40,620 nucleotides of DNA from a virus: positions 1 through 40,620 of the IMG/VR virus record IMGVR_UViG_3300037150_000037. The stretch is one strand, 5' to 3'. Below are positions 7,470-14,836 of the stretch, piece by piece (position 1 is the first letter of the stretch; the number at the start of each line of letters is the position of its first letter). The notes beneath the pieces were generated by a model. It was not told the DNA's origin. It saw only the letters and a list, made by a program, of their open reading frames with translations, and did not search any database. A program made the translations under genes and the position numbers.

Positions 7470-7835
7470 TCACGCTTGCAGAATGTAATATTCGGCGTTG
7501 ACTCCGGCGGTGTTGGCAATGCCATGGACTGCCGCGCCGTTCCATGCCGTCAACACCCATCCGTTGGGATTTATCAGTATTGGATAGTTAGAACCATCCG
7601 CCCCTAAAGTCATGTAGTTTGTGGGGTCGGTGTTGTGAATCAGGATGTACCCAATAGTACCGCCGCCCAGCGAGGCGATGGGGAAGGCGGTATCGCTCGT
7701 GCCGATCAGGACAATGCCGGAGGACACCAGATTACCGGCCATAGCGAACTGTGCTGATAACTGGCGCTGGACGCTGGCCAACCCCGCATTGGTGGTCGCT
7801 GATAGTAAAGTATTTAGAGAAATTGTGTTGGCCAT
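7470..7835 (-). CDS. Small virion protein, beta-rich
   Basis: 121 residues. The region GTIGYILIHNTDPTNYMTLG and the closing NAEYYILQA resemble small beta-sandwich structural proteins of phages, in which a spatially invariant signal value is presented; no exact family can be named. A copy of the 22-bp TCGT/ACGA motif lies eight bases before the ATG, and the motif runs straight into the GAGG ribosome site. The same arrangement is seen at the tail tube gene, so this product may also be made in large amount. Confidence 0.5.
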   Translation of the reverse strand: MANTISLNTLLSATTNAGLASVQRQLSAQFAMAGNLVSSGIVLIGTSDTAFPIASLGGGTIGYILIHNTDPTNYMTLGADGSNYPILINPNGWVLTAWNGAAVHGIANTAGVNAEYYILQA

Positions 7836-8249
7836 TTATACCTCGTTTGGGGTGATTGTTACGATTGGGGAATGGTCAGGACAGGTGGTGCAGCAATGCA
7901 CCGTATTGTCTTTGACTTGGCGGGTGATCGTACAGTGGCCATGCACCGAGCAGGCGTGCAGGCTCTCCATGTGTTCTCCGCTGCAAGTCGCGCAGCTAGC
8001 CGTCTCGCCGGTGAGCTTGCCGAGACTGCTACAAGGTGGACGGGGTTTGACTGGCTTGCTTTGTTCTGCGCTCGCTTTATCGCGATAAACTCTGGCAGTT
8101 TCTATGGTGACGCCGAACGGACACTCCAAGCATGGCGCGTTAAAGCTTTCTCGCGTTACTGTATCTTCCATGAGATTCGCGCAGTGGATACGCGAGGCGC
8201 AAACCCGCGAGGGTGATTCCGCCGTGCCGGTGAATGAGTTGTAGTTCAC
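7836..8249 (-). CDS. Cysteine-rich protein, probable metal binder
   Basis: 137 residues with many cysteines, several in pairs: APCLECPF near 39, CATCSGEH, CSVHGHC, and HCCTTCPDHSP near the end. Such pairs suggest one or more zinc or iron-sulphur sites. No signal peptide. The start at 8249 overlaps the upstream stop as ATGA. It sits among tail-tip genes; the role is unknown. The last codons (ITPNEV) are written in the 22-bp motif that precedes the next gene, so the motif is under both coding and regulatory constraint here. Confidence 0.6.
   Translation of the reverse strand: MNYNSFTGTAESPSRVCASRIHCANLMEDTVTRESFNAPCLECPFGVTIETARVYRDKASAEQSKPVKPRPPCSSLGKLTGETASCATCSGEHMESLHACSVHGHCTITRQVKDNTVHCCTTCPDHSPIVTITPNEV
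7843..7864 (-). promoter_or_regulatory. 22-bp late-gene motif, copy A
   Basis: On the minus strand TCGTAACAATC, then ACCCC, then AAACGA. The outer TCGT and ACGA form inverted arms 14 bases apart. It is followed at once by GAGG, the ribosome site of the gene at 7470-7835. It lies inside the last codons of the upstream gene. Three more copies occur at 12725, 16271 and 19550. Confidence 0.7.
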
Positions 8250-8791
8250 GAGAATGTCACCGATACTGCGGCGCTACCGCCGGTAAGATTTGGCATGATG
8301 TAAGAGCCAACCCATCGTCCCCCTACAAGGGTGATGGTTCCGTCTGGCACTTGCCATTCATAAGAAGTTCCATAGCTGCAAGACCTGTCCGTTTCACTGC
8401 CTCCCCATGTGGCACCCCCGGTGCTAAGTGCTGACCAGAAATGCCCATCTGATTTCCAATAAACCAGCCACAGTTCGTACCCCGCGATGGCTGTGAGAAA
8501 AATTACGCAACAGGCCGACTGAGAATAGTTGGCGTTAAAGGAGTAGGTTCCATTTGCGACTGAGCCGCCACCGGTTGCTCCGGTGACAATCGCAGATGCA
8601 GCCGATGGAAGGTTGCTGCAATTAGCAGGAGGGGGGGCGCAGCAGCAAGGGTCACCGCTGCCAGCCACAACCGGGCCATTACTTTTCACTCGCACCTTGC
8701 CGTCTGCGCTTCCGACTTGTCTGAGATCGCCAGCACCCAGCCAGACCATGTTTGGAATCCAAAGTCCTGACGGTGTACGAGTGAGCCGCAT
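8246..8791 (-). CDS. Predicted tail-tip protein with cysteine cluster
   Basis: 181 residues from the start at 8791 (MRLTRTPSGLWIPN), chosen because it overlaps the upstream TAA by one base. The N-terminal 50 residues look globular (MVWLGAGDLRQVGSADGKVRV). A linker with GDPCCCAPPPANC follows, then a beta-rich C-terminal domain with W- and G-rich strands. No family recognised. Position between tape measure and fibre genes suggests a minor tail protein. Confidence 0.5.
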   Translation of the reverse strand: MRLTRTPSGLWIPNMVWLGAGDLRQVGSADGKVRVKSNGPVVAGSGDPCCCAPPPANCSNLPSAASAIVTGATGGGSVANGTYSFNANYSQSACCVIFLTAIAGYELWLVYWKSDGHFWSALSTGGATWGGSETDRSCSYGTSYEWQVPDGTITLVGGRWVGSYIMPNLTGGSAAVSVTFS

Positions 8792-9240
8792 TAGCAATTC
8801 GTCTGCTGTTCTTTTTCTTGCACAAACCCAAGGCAAAGCATTTGTGTCACGCCTGAGAAGTCGTAGAACGCTGTGCCATAAGAACCACTGGGTGCGACGG
8901 TACAGGCGCAGACCAATATTCTAGCTGGACTAAAATAAGGGGCTTGCGATGAACCGAGTTGGTTGCCGAGCAGATCATCCACGGTGTATGTGAAACTGCA
9001 CATGGTAATGGAACTGCCGGCAGAGCCGCCGTCATTTGTGACTTTGACCGGAAATACAAATGTTTGTGCAGCACCGAATAAGGGCCTTCTTACTTCCAAA
9101 CTTGTCCCATTCGGCCCGCCGAGCTGGTTGATGCCCACGCCAAGATTGGGTGTGTTTTGCCTGCCCAGTTGCCGGGTGTACCTATAATACTGCTGCGGTA
9201 CACCTTCCGCGTCGGTTGGAATGCTTGGGGGGTCAATCAT
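8791..9240 (-). CDS. Hypothetical structural protein, 149 aa
   Basis: A beta-rich protein without a leader. The middle (TFVFPVKVTNDGGSAGSSIT) reads like an immunoglobulin or carbohydrate-binding fold, followed by CSFTYTVDDLLGNQL. It has six cysteines, including the C-terminal residue. Tail-tip position; no family recognised. The stop overlaps the next start by one base (TAATG). Confidence 0.5.
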   Translation of the reverse strand: MIDPPSIPTDAEGVPQQYYRYTRQLGRQNTPNLGVGINQLGGPNGTSLEVRRPLFGAAQTFVFPVKVTNDGGSAGSSITMCSFTYTVDDLLGNQLGSSQAPYFSPARILVCACTVAPSGSYGTAFYDFSGVTQMLCLGFVQEKEQQTNC

Positions 9241-9248
9241 GCCGCACC

Positions 9249-9938
9249 TCAGCTATACAAATCCGTGTCCCAATAATCCGCGCCGAGCCACTCTTCGGTA
9301 CGTTCCCAGTAGGCTGAATCCTTGCGGCCTCGATCTGTGACTTTCAGCCACATATAACCACCGGGACAACCGCCAAACGGTGTCACCGTGGAGAATGTCC
9401 CCAGATTGGCCCCTACCGTAAGCAGGATGTAGTAATTCGTTATCTGCCGGGCTATCGGAGCAGCCACCAGATAAGCCGTTTCTCCCGCAAGAATCTTGGT
9501 GGCAAAATCCTTCGCATGACTGGATAGACTGGCGAATAAGGGCGTCCCGGTGGCCCGCCATTGAGCAATCTGAATCTGATCGGTACTGTTCAACGGCGCC
9601 GCTCCTCCTGAACGGTATCGGGGATGGCTTTCGAGAGGCTTCTGGATTTGCTGCCAGTCAACCTCGATGATTGCCCCTCCAAAACGATTCTCGGTCAGGA
9701 TGGTCATTTCACCCGAGCCACCGTCTCCACGGGGTTCGATATAGGCGTCCATCACCGGGAATCCGTCCGTGTACACCGAGCCAATCAAAGGCAGTTTGGT
9801 TTTGAGTACCGTCAATAGCCCTTCGGCCACGTATTTGTACTGGGTAGAAAGCAGGGTGTTTCGGATATACCCGGTCTTTGGGCCTAGCGGTGCCGCGGTG
9901 CTGCTTGGGTCTAGTGTGCCTTTGCCGATGTAGCTCAT
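9249..9938 (-). CDS. Predicted minor tail protein after the tape measure
   Basis: 229 residues. The sequence is mixed alpha/beta with GPKTGYIRNTLLSTQYKY at the N-terminus and WERTEEWLGADYWDTDLYS at the C-terminus. No known motif. Directly after the tape measure gene in lambda-type order are the tail-tip proteins (M, L, K, I), so a tip role is inferred, although no sequence match to those proteins is evident. Confidence 0.55.
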   Translation of the reverse strand: MSYIGKGTLDPSSTAAPLGPKTGYIRNTLLSTQYKYVAEGLLTVLKTKLPLIGSVYTDGFPVMDAYIEPRGDGGSGEMTILTENRFGGAIIEVDWQQIQKPLESHPRYRSGGAAPLNSTDQIQIAQWRATGTPLFASLSSHAKDFATKILAGETAYLVAAPIARQITNYYILLTVGANLGTFSTVTPFGGCPGGYMWLKVTDRGRKDSAYWERTEEWLGADYWDTDLYS

Positions 9939-9939
9939 G

Positions 9940-11265
9940 TCAGGGACTCGATATTGGCGGGCGCTTTTGCCCTACGCCGGTTTGGGTTTGCTTCATCAGC
10001 ATGACCATTTGCGCCGTGTTATTGGCTATTGCCTGCTGATAATCGAACACGGCAACCATGCTTGATCGGCCACGGCCTTCTCCTACGGTTCCGCCGATGC
10101 GCTTGAGACTGTCGGACTGCTTTTCCAAACTATGGTCTAGGCGGTTTTCAGTACGGGAAGCGGATGTCTCTTCGTGTTCCGCAGGGCGTTCGGCGCGATC
10201 ACGATTTCTTTTCAGGCGCGCGCGTTCCTCTTCCTCAACCCTAACGGCATTGCGGGTAGCGTCATTTCGTTCCCGTGTTTCCTCTTCCGCCATTCGCAGG
10301 GTTTCCTGCCGTTGGGTTTTCCCTTTGCGCCGCTCTTCCTCTTCCACCTTGATCTGGTTTCTTGAAGCGGCATTTTGTGCCCGGGTATTTTCCTCGGCCA
10401 TCCGTAGAGTCGCGCCGTGTTCCAAGGGTGTGTTTTCCGCGTCTTCATCCGTAGTGGTGCGCTTGCCTTCTTTGCTGGTATCCGCCGGGATGTTTTGCGA
10501 TAGACTTACGAAATCCGGCGACGGGCCTCCACCAAGGAATGCCTGTAATTTTCCTAGGAAAATAAGAGAATTCTCGGCGCTGGTTTCCAAAGCCTTTAGC
10601 GGATTGCCGATTGTCTCAACCGATATTACTTTCAGGTGTAACTCAATGCTCTTGATTAGCTCATCGTACTTCTTTGCTTGCTGAAGATCGGCCTCGGAAA
10701 TTATCTCCGCTTTGTTGGCCCTTTCCTTGGCTTCCGCAAAGTCGTTTACGAGTGCCGTCAAATCCCGGAAGCCCTTACCGAGAATGGCGTTTTGCGCCTG
10801 CAAACTTTCGGCGGCAGTCCCGGCGGAATGGGCGGCCTCCGCGTAGGCCATCAGTTGCTGATCGGCTGGCAATTCCAGAAACGATTTTACGTCAATTCCA
10901 AGTCTCACGAATGCCGCTGACAGCACCATGTCTCCGTCAGCCGCTTTCTGGGCTGAGATCATCAGCTTCTCGGTATTCTTGGTCAGGGACTCAACCGAGA
11001 TTCCCAGCGGCTCGGTGGCGGCTTCCATGCGTTGAATGGCTGCCGTGCTGATTCCCGTGGCATCCGCCAGCTTGATCGTGGCGGTAGAGAATTCCATGGC
11101 TTGATGCGCCAACATCCCAATACCGGAAAGGCCACCTATCCCACCGAGCATTGGGACTATCGCGCCCATGGCAAAGGAAAGTTTCTCAACGGACATCAGG
11201 GCCGAACTGATTGCCGATGTGAACTCGCTCGAGTCGAGTGAAAGCCGGGCTTTAAGTTCCGCCAT
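9940..11265 (-). CDS. Tape measure protein
   Basis: 441 residues from the ATG at 11265 with GGAGG eight bases before it. The N-terminus (MAELKARLSLDSSEFTSAIS) is the usual opening of phage tape measure proteins. A hydrophobic, glycine-rich stretch follows at 33-53 (AMGAIVPMLGGIGGLSGIG), then long helices. A 36-residue unit starting LRMAEE is repeated in tandem at about 287-322 and 323-358. The gene start overlaps the end of the frameshifted GT chaperone, as in lambda. It sets tail length; 441 residues is short for this family and predicts a short siphovirus tail. Confidence 0.75.
   Translation of the reverse strand: MAELKARLSLDSSEFTSAISSALMSVEKLSFAMGAIVPMLGGIGGLSGIGMLAHQAMEFSTATIKLADATGISTAAIQRMEAATEPLGISVESLTKNTEKLMISAQKAADGDMVLSAAFVRLGIDVKSFLELPADQQLMAYAEAAHSAGTAAESLQAQNAILGKGFRDLTALVNDFAEAKERANKAEIISEADLQQAKKYDELIKSIELHLKVISVETIGNPLKALETSAENSLIFLGKLQAFLGGGPSPDFVSLSQNIPADTSKEGKRTTTDEDAENTPLEHGATLRMAEENTRAQNAASRNQIKVEEEERRKGKTQRQETLRMAEEETRERNDATRNAVRVEEEERARLKRNRDRAERPAEHEETSASRTENRLDHSLEKQSDSLKRIGGTVGEGRGRSSMVAVFDYQQAIANNTAQMVMLMKQTQTGVGQKRPPISSP
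10192..10407 (-). repeat. Tandem 36-residue repeat in the tape measure gene
   Basis: Two in-frame units each contain LRMAEE, then a TR..NAxxRN stretch, then VEEEER and a basic tail. The period is 108 bases. Tape measure proteins can change tail length by gaining or losing such units. Confidence 0.6.
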
Positions 11266-11922
11266 CAGCAAGCCCTCCGATTGTGTCCTGCAATTCCTCG
11301 ATCATGCTTTCGTCCGACTGCACCGTAGCGATTCCCTTTTCCAGCAAGGCCACATGTTGCAACTGTAACCCCTGCGACAATGGCAATCGCCAAAGACAGA
11401 AGTCCCGTCCCCAGCCAGTCAGGCCCGCAATGCTGCCGATGTACTGGGCCACGTACCCCGGCGTGATTAGTTTGGGCGTGGGGGTGCATCCGATTCCACC
11501 GTGTAATTATCCGCCTTTCGAGCGGCAGTGAGTATGTCTGAGATTCTCGGCTCGCAGTCCATGACTTCCTTTTGCGTGAACCTCTGGAGGAAGGCGTGCA
11601 GGTTCTGAAAGAACAAATCAGGTTCCCAACAGGCTTTGAGAACTTCTTTTTCATCTCCCGCGTGGATGTAAAGAAACATGCCGATGTAGTAGTAACCGCT
11701 GAGATTCAACCGGGATTTTTCGTTTGGAGTATTGGCCAGAAGTTTCGCCAGTTTCTCTTTCAAGACAACGCGCATCTGTTCAAGTTGTAATTGAGTACCG
11801 GCTGCGTAGGGCCGCAAGGTCAAATCCTTCACCGTAGAATCCGGGCGTATGAACTCCTTGTCTCCTCCCTCGGTGCTCACGGATTCAAGCTGTTGAATAA
11901 CAACCGCGTCAGTGTCTGCCAT
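11252..11922 (-). CDS. Tail assembly chaperone GT, made by -1 frameshift
   Basis: The frame of 11467-11922 can continue into the -1 frame after the slip at 11470-11476 and read on to the stop at 11252, giving about 223 residues. The added part begins LITPGYVAQYIG and holds LWRLPLSQGLQLQHVALLE, the kind of sequence seen in the T part of lambda-type G-T proteins. It overlaps the tape measure start by 14 bases, as is common. The fused form is known to bind tape measure protein and tail tube during tail assembly. Confidence 0.75.
11467..11922 (-). CDS. Tail assembly chaperone G
   Basis: 151 residues from the ATG at 11922 (MADTDAVVIQQLES), which has GAGGAGA seven bases upstream; a longer frame starting further up would run deep into the upstream gene. 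The protein is acidic and helical with FFQNLHAFLQRFTQKEV in the middle. It lies just before the tape measure gene and ends right after a slippery heptamer, the hallmark of lambda-type G proteins. It overlaps the upstream gene by 14 bases. It should act with the GT form as a chaperone in tail assembly. Confidence 0.75.
   Translation of the reverse strand: MADTDAVVIQQLESVSTEGGDKEFIRPDSTVKDLTLRPYAAGTQLQLEQMRVVLKEKLAKLLANTPNEKSRLNLSGYYYIGMFLYIHAGDEKEVLKACWEPDLFFQNLHAFLQRFTQKEVMDCEPRISDILTAARKADNYTVESDAPPRPN
11470..11476 (-). promoter_or_regulatory. Slippery heptamer CCCAAAC for -1 frameshifting
   Basis: In the G frame the reading is C CCA AAC followed directly by TAA. A slip back by one base re-pairs both tRNAs as CCC and AAA and opens a frame of 72 codons. 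The X-XXY-YYZ form, the place at the end of G and the T-like product all agree. Confidence 0.8.
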
Positions 11923-12355
11923 TGGAATCTCCTCGGTTTGGAATTGGTTTGATGAAAATCTTTCCGTCTCGGCGGGCCAGTAGATGCAGTGGCAAACCCT
12001 TCGTGGCATCCTTCAATCGTTCCCAGTTGTGCCACATGGTGAGAATCAGCGTCAGGACTTGCGGCATGTACTGATCTGGTATCGCTTGGGAGTTGGCCGC
12101 GCACCAGGCTTGCGGGTCGCTAAATGCCTTTTGAATCATCCCGGCAAGTTTCCCGGTCTGGAAAAAGAAGAAGCAGGTTTCGCCATTGCCGCCGGTCACC
12201 CTCATGGCGTGCAGGTTGCCGTCGCCCTGCAAAACGGGGAGCACTTCCTTGATCGAATAGAGTAGGGCCGCTTCCTTGGTGTTGCGGGTTTTTAGCGTGG
12301 TGAAATCCACACTACCGGCAATCTCAGCGGTTTGGGGAATCTGGTCGGCGTTCAT
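11909..12355 (-). CDS. Hypothetical tail-region protein, 148 aa
   Basis: A protein with MNADQIPQTAEIAGSVDFTTL at the start and a helical C-terminus (YMPQVLTLILTMWHNWERL). It lies between the tube candidate and the G chaperone. It might be an additional tail assembly factor; no family recognised. It overlaps the G gene start by 14 bases. Confidence 0.55.
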   Translation of the reverse strand: MNADQIPQTAEIAGSVDFTTLKTRNTKEAALLYSIKEVLPVLQGDGNLHAMRVTGGNGETCFFFFQTGKLAGMIQKAFSDPQAWCAANSQAIPDQYMPQVLTLILTMWHNWERLKDATKGLPLHLLARRDGKIFIKPIPNRGDSNGRH

Positions 12356-12359
12356 GTGC

Positions 12360-12716
12360 CTATGCTATTCCGCTGACACAAATAGCTTTGAACGTACCCT
12401 TGACGAAACTTTTATTCGTGTACCGTCTGCCGTAGGCGTAAACGTAAACACCCGCGCCAGAGAACGGCACATAAGTCGTAAGTGCAATCGTGCTGCCGAT
12501 GGCCGTCACGTCCGTCCCAAGGAACAAATAGCCGCCATTGATGTCCGCGCGATTGGAGTGATGGATGGCAAATCCTACAACATTATCCTGCTCATCAGCA
12601 GCCTCGGTGACTTGCCCGGGAATCTCTGCGTCAAGATTCTCCATGATGACCCCGACTACGCTACACACGCCAAAACTTAATCCTGCCGTGCCTTTTACTG
12701 TCGCTGGTGTTGCCAT
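12360..12716 (-). CDS. Major tail tube protein candidate
   Basis: 118 residues, beta-rich, with MATPATVKGTAGLSFGVCSV at the start and GSTIALTTYVPFSGAGVYVY later. It occupies the position of lambda V, after the terminator-like gene and before the chaperone genes. It is small for a tube protein, and the call is by position and composition. A copy of the 22-bp late motif with a built-in GAGG ribosome site sits nine bases before the ATG, which fits a gene needing high expression. Confidence 0.55.
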   Translation of the reverse strand: MATPATVKGTAGLSFGVCSVVGVIMENLDAEIPGQVTEAADEQDNVVGFAIHHSNRADINGGYLFLGTDVTAIGSTIALTTYVPFSGAGVYVYAYGRRYTNKSFVKGTFKAICVSGIA

Positions 12717-12724
12717 TATGTACC

Positions 12725-12746
12725 TCGTTTAGGTTGAATGTTACGA
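12725..12746 (-). promoter_or_regulatory. 22-bp late-gene motif, copy B
   Basis: On the minus strand TCGTAACATTC, AACCT, AAACGA, followed by GAGGTA and then the start of the tube candidate. Same arms and spacing as copies A, C and D. It lies in the short gap between two genes. Confidence 0.7.
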
Positions 12747-12748
12747 TA

Positions 12749-13228
12749 CTACGGGCCAGCCATGGGCATGGCCCAACAGGTGAATTTGAACTCCTGATCC
12801 CAAGACCTGTCATGCTCCGTTCTGGGCATGGGTTCATCCCTCACAACGCTGTTTGGGAATACGTATAGGGCTACAGGTATGGTTTGGGCCGCTGCCCAGG
12901 TATTGATCGCCCCGGGAATGTCGCTCCACATCAGGATAGACCGCAGGTTGGCCCATTGCGTGCGCTGCGTGGCCGCTACGGTGTCATCTGCCTGCGTGGA
13001 GAGTAGAACGCTCACGGCCAGCTTAAACACCCCGGTTTCAGGGTCGCACTCTTCCTGTTGCTCTGCCTTGACTACCGCAGACGGCGGCGTGCGCGCTGTG
13101 GTGCTATCCTGTAACTCCTGATAGAGGTTTACACCTAGCGTGATGCCGTGTAGCGCAGAATCGCCTATGAACGCGATTAGCGCCTGTTCAAAGGAGTCCT
13201 CTAAAGCCATGCTGGAATCAGTGGGCAT
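12749..13228 (-). CDS. Tail terminator-like protein
   Basis: 159 residues. The start at 13228 (MPTDSSMALED) is preferred because GTGGAG lies at good distance. The middle (ETGVFKLAVSVLLSTQADDT...) and the general size fit the lambda U / HK97 gp-type tail terminator, which caps the tube and joins it to the head. It sits in the U position of the lambda order. It overlaps the upstream gene by 11 bases. Confidence 0.55.
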   Translation of the reverse strand: MPTDSSMALEDSFEQALIAFIGDSALHGITLGVNLYQELQDSTTARTPPSAVVKAEQQEECDPETGVFKLAVSVLLSTQADDTVAATQRTQWANLRSILMWSDIPGAINTWAAAQTIPVALYVFPNSVVRDEPMPRTEHDRSWDQEFKFTCWAMPMAGP

Positions 13229-13928
13229 TATTGAACTCCACAGCGCGGGCGTCTAACTGATTTTTGACATAAGCCAGCATGTCCTCGCGCTCTTCGTCCA
13301 CGGCCTGTACCAGCCCGGACCCGCCAACCCGAAACAAAGCCTCTTCGCTTGATCGGCTCTTGGGGTTGACACTGCTGTTTGTTATCTCAGCGAATACGTT
13401 GTGGCCCGCTTTGGCTATTCGCACGCCGCCCTTCCCCGCCCTGTCGCGCGGCACATGGTAAAAGGCGTTCTGTACCACACTCTGAAGTCTTCTAATGGCC
13501 GGGATCCAACCAGCCAAAATGAAGCTCACGCTGGCCACGCGCTTGCGAACCATCTTGTATGCGCTGGCCTGTATCTCGACACTTCTGGGCATTCCGCCCT
13601 TGCCAACCTTGCGGAAAATCCTGGCAGCCATGATGTTGTACCCCAGTGATTTGGTGCTGACGATTCCCTGCTGGTGCGCCCGCTGTGATTTGCTGATCTT
13701 CCCGCGCTTGGTGAACGTAAGGGCATGACCTACAATCTGGCCCAGTTCGCTTTCAACTGCCGGGGCGTTGGCGTATCCCGTATGAGCTATTGCACGCCAG
13801 GCCACTTGATAAGCCGCACGATTACAGGCTTCTGCATTATCAATCTTGCGTTCAGCAGCATACTTTTCCAGTGCCGATGTGAAGTTCTGCCGGCTGGTTT
13901 CGTCCAGAACCATTCGAGCACCACTCAC
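13218..13928 (-). CDS. HK97 gp10-like tail completion protein
   Basis: 236 residues, basic and helical at the N-terminus (LDETSRQNFTSALEKYAAERK), with QRAHQQGIVSTKSLGYNIMA and a basic middle. Position between the connector and terminator matches lambda Z and HK97 gp10-type proteins. The start overlaps the upstream stop as ATGA; a second ATG five codons later is possible. The protein is somewhat longer than usual for gp10-like proteins. Call mostly from context. Confidence 0.5.
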   Translation of the reverse strand: MSGARMVLDETSRQNFTSALEKYAAERKIDNAEACNRAAYQVAWRAIAHTGYANAPAVESELGQIVGHALTFTKRGKISKSQRAHQQGIVSTKSLGYNIMAARIFRKVGKGGMPRSVEIQASAYKMVRKRVASVSFILAGWIPAIRRLQSVVQNAFYHVPRDRAGKGGVRIAKAGHNVFAEITNSSVNPKSRSSEEALFRVGGSGLVQAVDEEREDMLAYVKNQLDARAVEFNNAH

Positions 13929-14242
13929 TTGTTCACACCTTGGAGGTACAAAGTTGTAACTGGGTCTTCGTTGCTGCCCTTGGTGGTAACTACGCGCATG
14001 AGAGGGCCGCCCTGAATCGAAAGTGTTTGGCCGATGTTCACCGTTATCTCGGTGTTGAGCACTTCCAAACCTCCGTCAAAGTCCACCATGAACCCGCCAG
14101 AGGACAAGGGAAGCATGTCCTTGGTGTCTAGTTGGACTCCGTAAAACGTGATTGTATTGCCGGTGACTAGGAATGGCACGCCAAACGCCTCCCTTGCTTC
14201 TGTGAAGGCGTCCGCTATCTGCGTTCCCCAGTCTGCGCTCAT
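13925..14242 (-). CDS. Head-tail connector-like protein
   Basis: 105 residues from the ATG at 14242 (MSADWGTQIADAFTEAREAFG). The sequence IADAFTEAREAFGVPFLVTG followed by beta strands is in keeping with FII-type joining proteins, and the gene occupies the FII position. The ATG comes directly after the T-run of a strong terminator, with no ribosome site visible, so how it is translated is unclear. Confidence 0.6.
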   Translation of the reverse strand: MSADWGTQIADAFTEAREAFGVPFLVTGNTITFYGVQLDTKDMLPLSSGGFMVDFDGGLEVLNTEITVNIGQTLSIQGGPLMRVVTTKGSNEDPVTTLYLQGVNK

Positions 14243-14245
14243 AAG

Positions 14246-14280
14246 CAAAAAGGCCCGCCCGGTCTGGCCGAGCGGGCCTT
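14246..14280 (-). terminator. Intrinsic terminator between capsid and connector genes
   Basis: On the minus strand AAGGCCCGC pairs with GCGGGCCTT (nine bases), the inner bases can pair further, and TTTTTG follows. It would stop part of the transcripts coming from the capsid gene cluster before the connector and tail genes. Confidence 0.8.
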
Positions 14281-14300
14281 GTAAAATTACTTCCGTTTCG

Positions 14301-14615
14301 TCAGTTCGTGTTCCAAAGCCCGGTCTGAATAGCGATGTAATTCAGATTGGAAATTGTCACAGCCAGATTGGCCGTAGTGTTGGTGAGCACGGTTAAAGTC
14401 AATCGCTTCGTGGGTGTTGCGCCCCAGAATCCAATGCCGTCGGTGGAGTTCTGGCCGATCTGTATTCCTGCTCCAGTGATCTTGACCCACCCGCCACTTG
14501 GGGATGTAGGCCCGAACTGCGCATCCACCGGCTGAGAGTACCAGCGCAAACCCTCACTAACACAGAGCGCCAAACTCACTGCCGCAACCAATCCCCAAAA
14601 CGTGCTTTTCTTCAT
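14301..14615 (-). CDS. Small secreted protein after the capsid gene
   Basis: 104 residues. A Sec-type leader (KKSTFWGLVAAVSLALCVSEG) is followed by a short beta-rich part (GGWVKITGAGIQIGQN and LTLTVLTNTTANLAVTISNL). The second half resembles the T/N-rich style of the secreted protein at 19078-19539. A signal peptide on a gene in the capsid cluster is unusual. The start overlaps the upstream stop as ATGA, and the terminator follows its stop. Confidence 0.6.
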   Translation of the reverse strand: MKKSTFWGLVAAVSLALCVSEGLRWYSQPVDAQFGPTSPSGGWVKITGAGIQIGQNSTDGIGFWGATPTKRLTLTVLTNTTANLAVTISNLNYIAIQTGLWNTN

Positions 14616-14833
14616 TTCTTCACCTGCGCTGCCGTCTGCGGTTTGACTTCCCGATGTTTCGATACCAACTGCACCTCGACTCGTCCGAACCCGATCTCTA
14701 CCAGTCCAGGAACACCCATTTCCCTAATCTCCCTGAATCGGGCCTTGACCGCCGTGAGGTTCTCGCTACAGAGAATCACTTTCACGGCTCCCTTGGCGTC
14801 CTTGCCAAGCACTGCATGTGCCTTGATCGACAT
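14612..14833 (-). CDS. Hypothetical protein, 73 aa, next to the capsid gene
   Basis: A small basic protein with MSIKAHAVLGKDAKGAVKVI and RFREIREMGVPGLVEIGFG. It lies directly after the capsid gene, three bases from its stop, in the lambda FI region. It might be an accessory head protein. No family recognised. Confidence 0.55.
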   Translation of the reverse strand: MSIKAHAVLGKDAKGAVKVILCSENLTAVKARFREIREMGVPGLVEIGFGRVEVQLVSKHREVKPQTAAQVKK

Positions 14834-14836
14834 TGA

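Noticed and set aside
10058-10684. Plus-strand ORF opposite the tape measure gene
   Set aside because: Very S-, R- and F-rich low-complexity product, the usual complement of a charged coiled-coil gene.
14246-14280. tRNA-like or structured RNA
   Set aside because: The hairpin is explained by an intrinsic terminator with a T-run. No cloverleaf was found here or elsewhere in the window.
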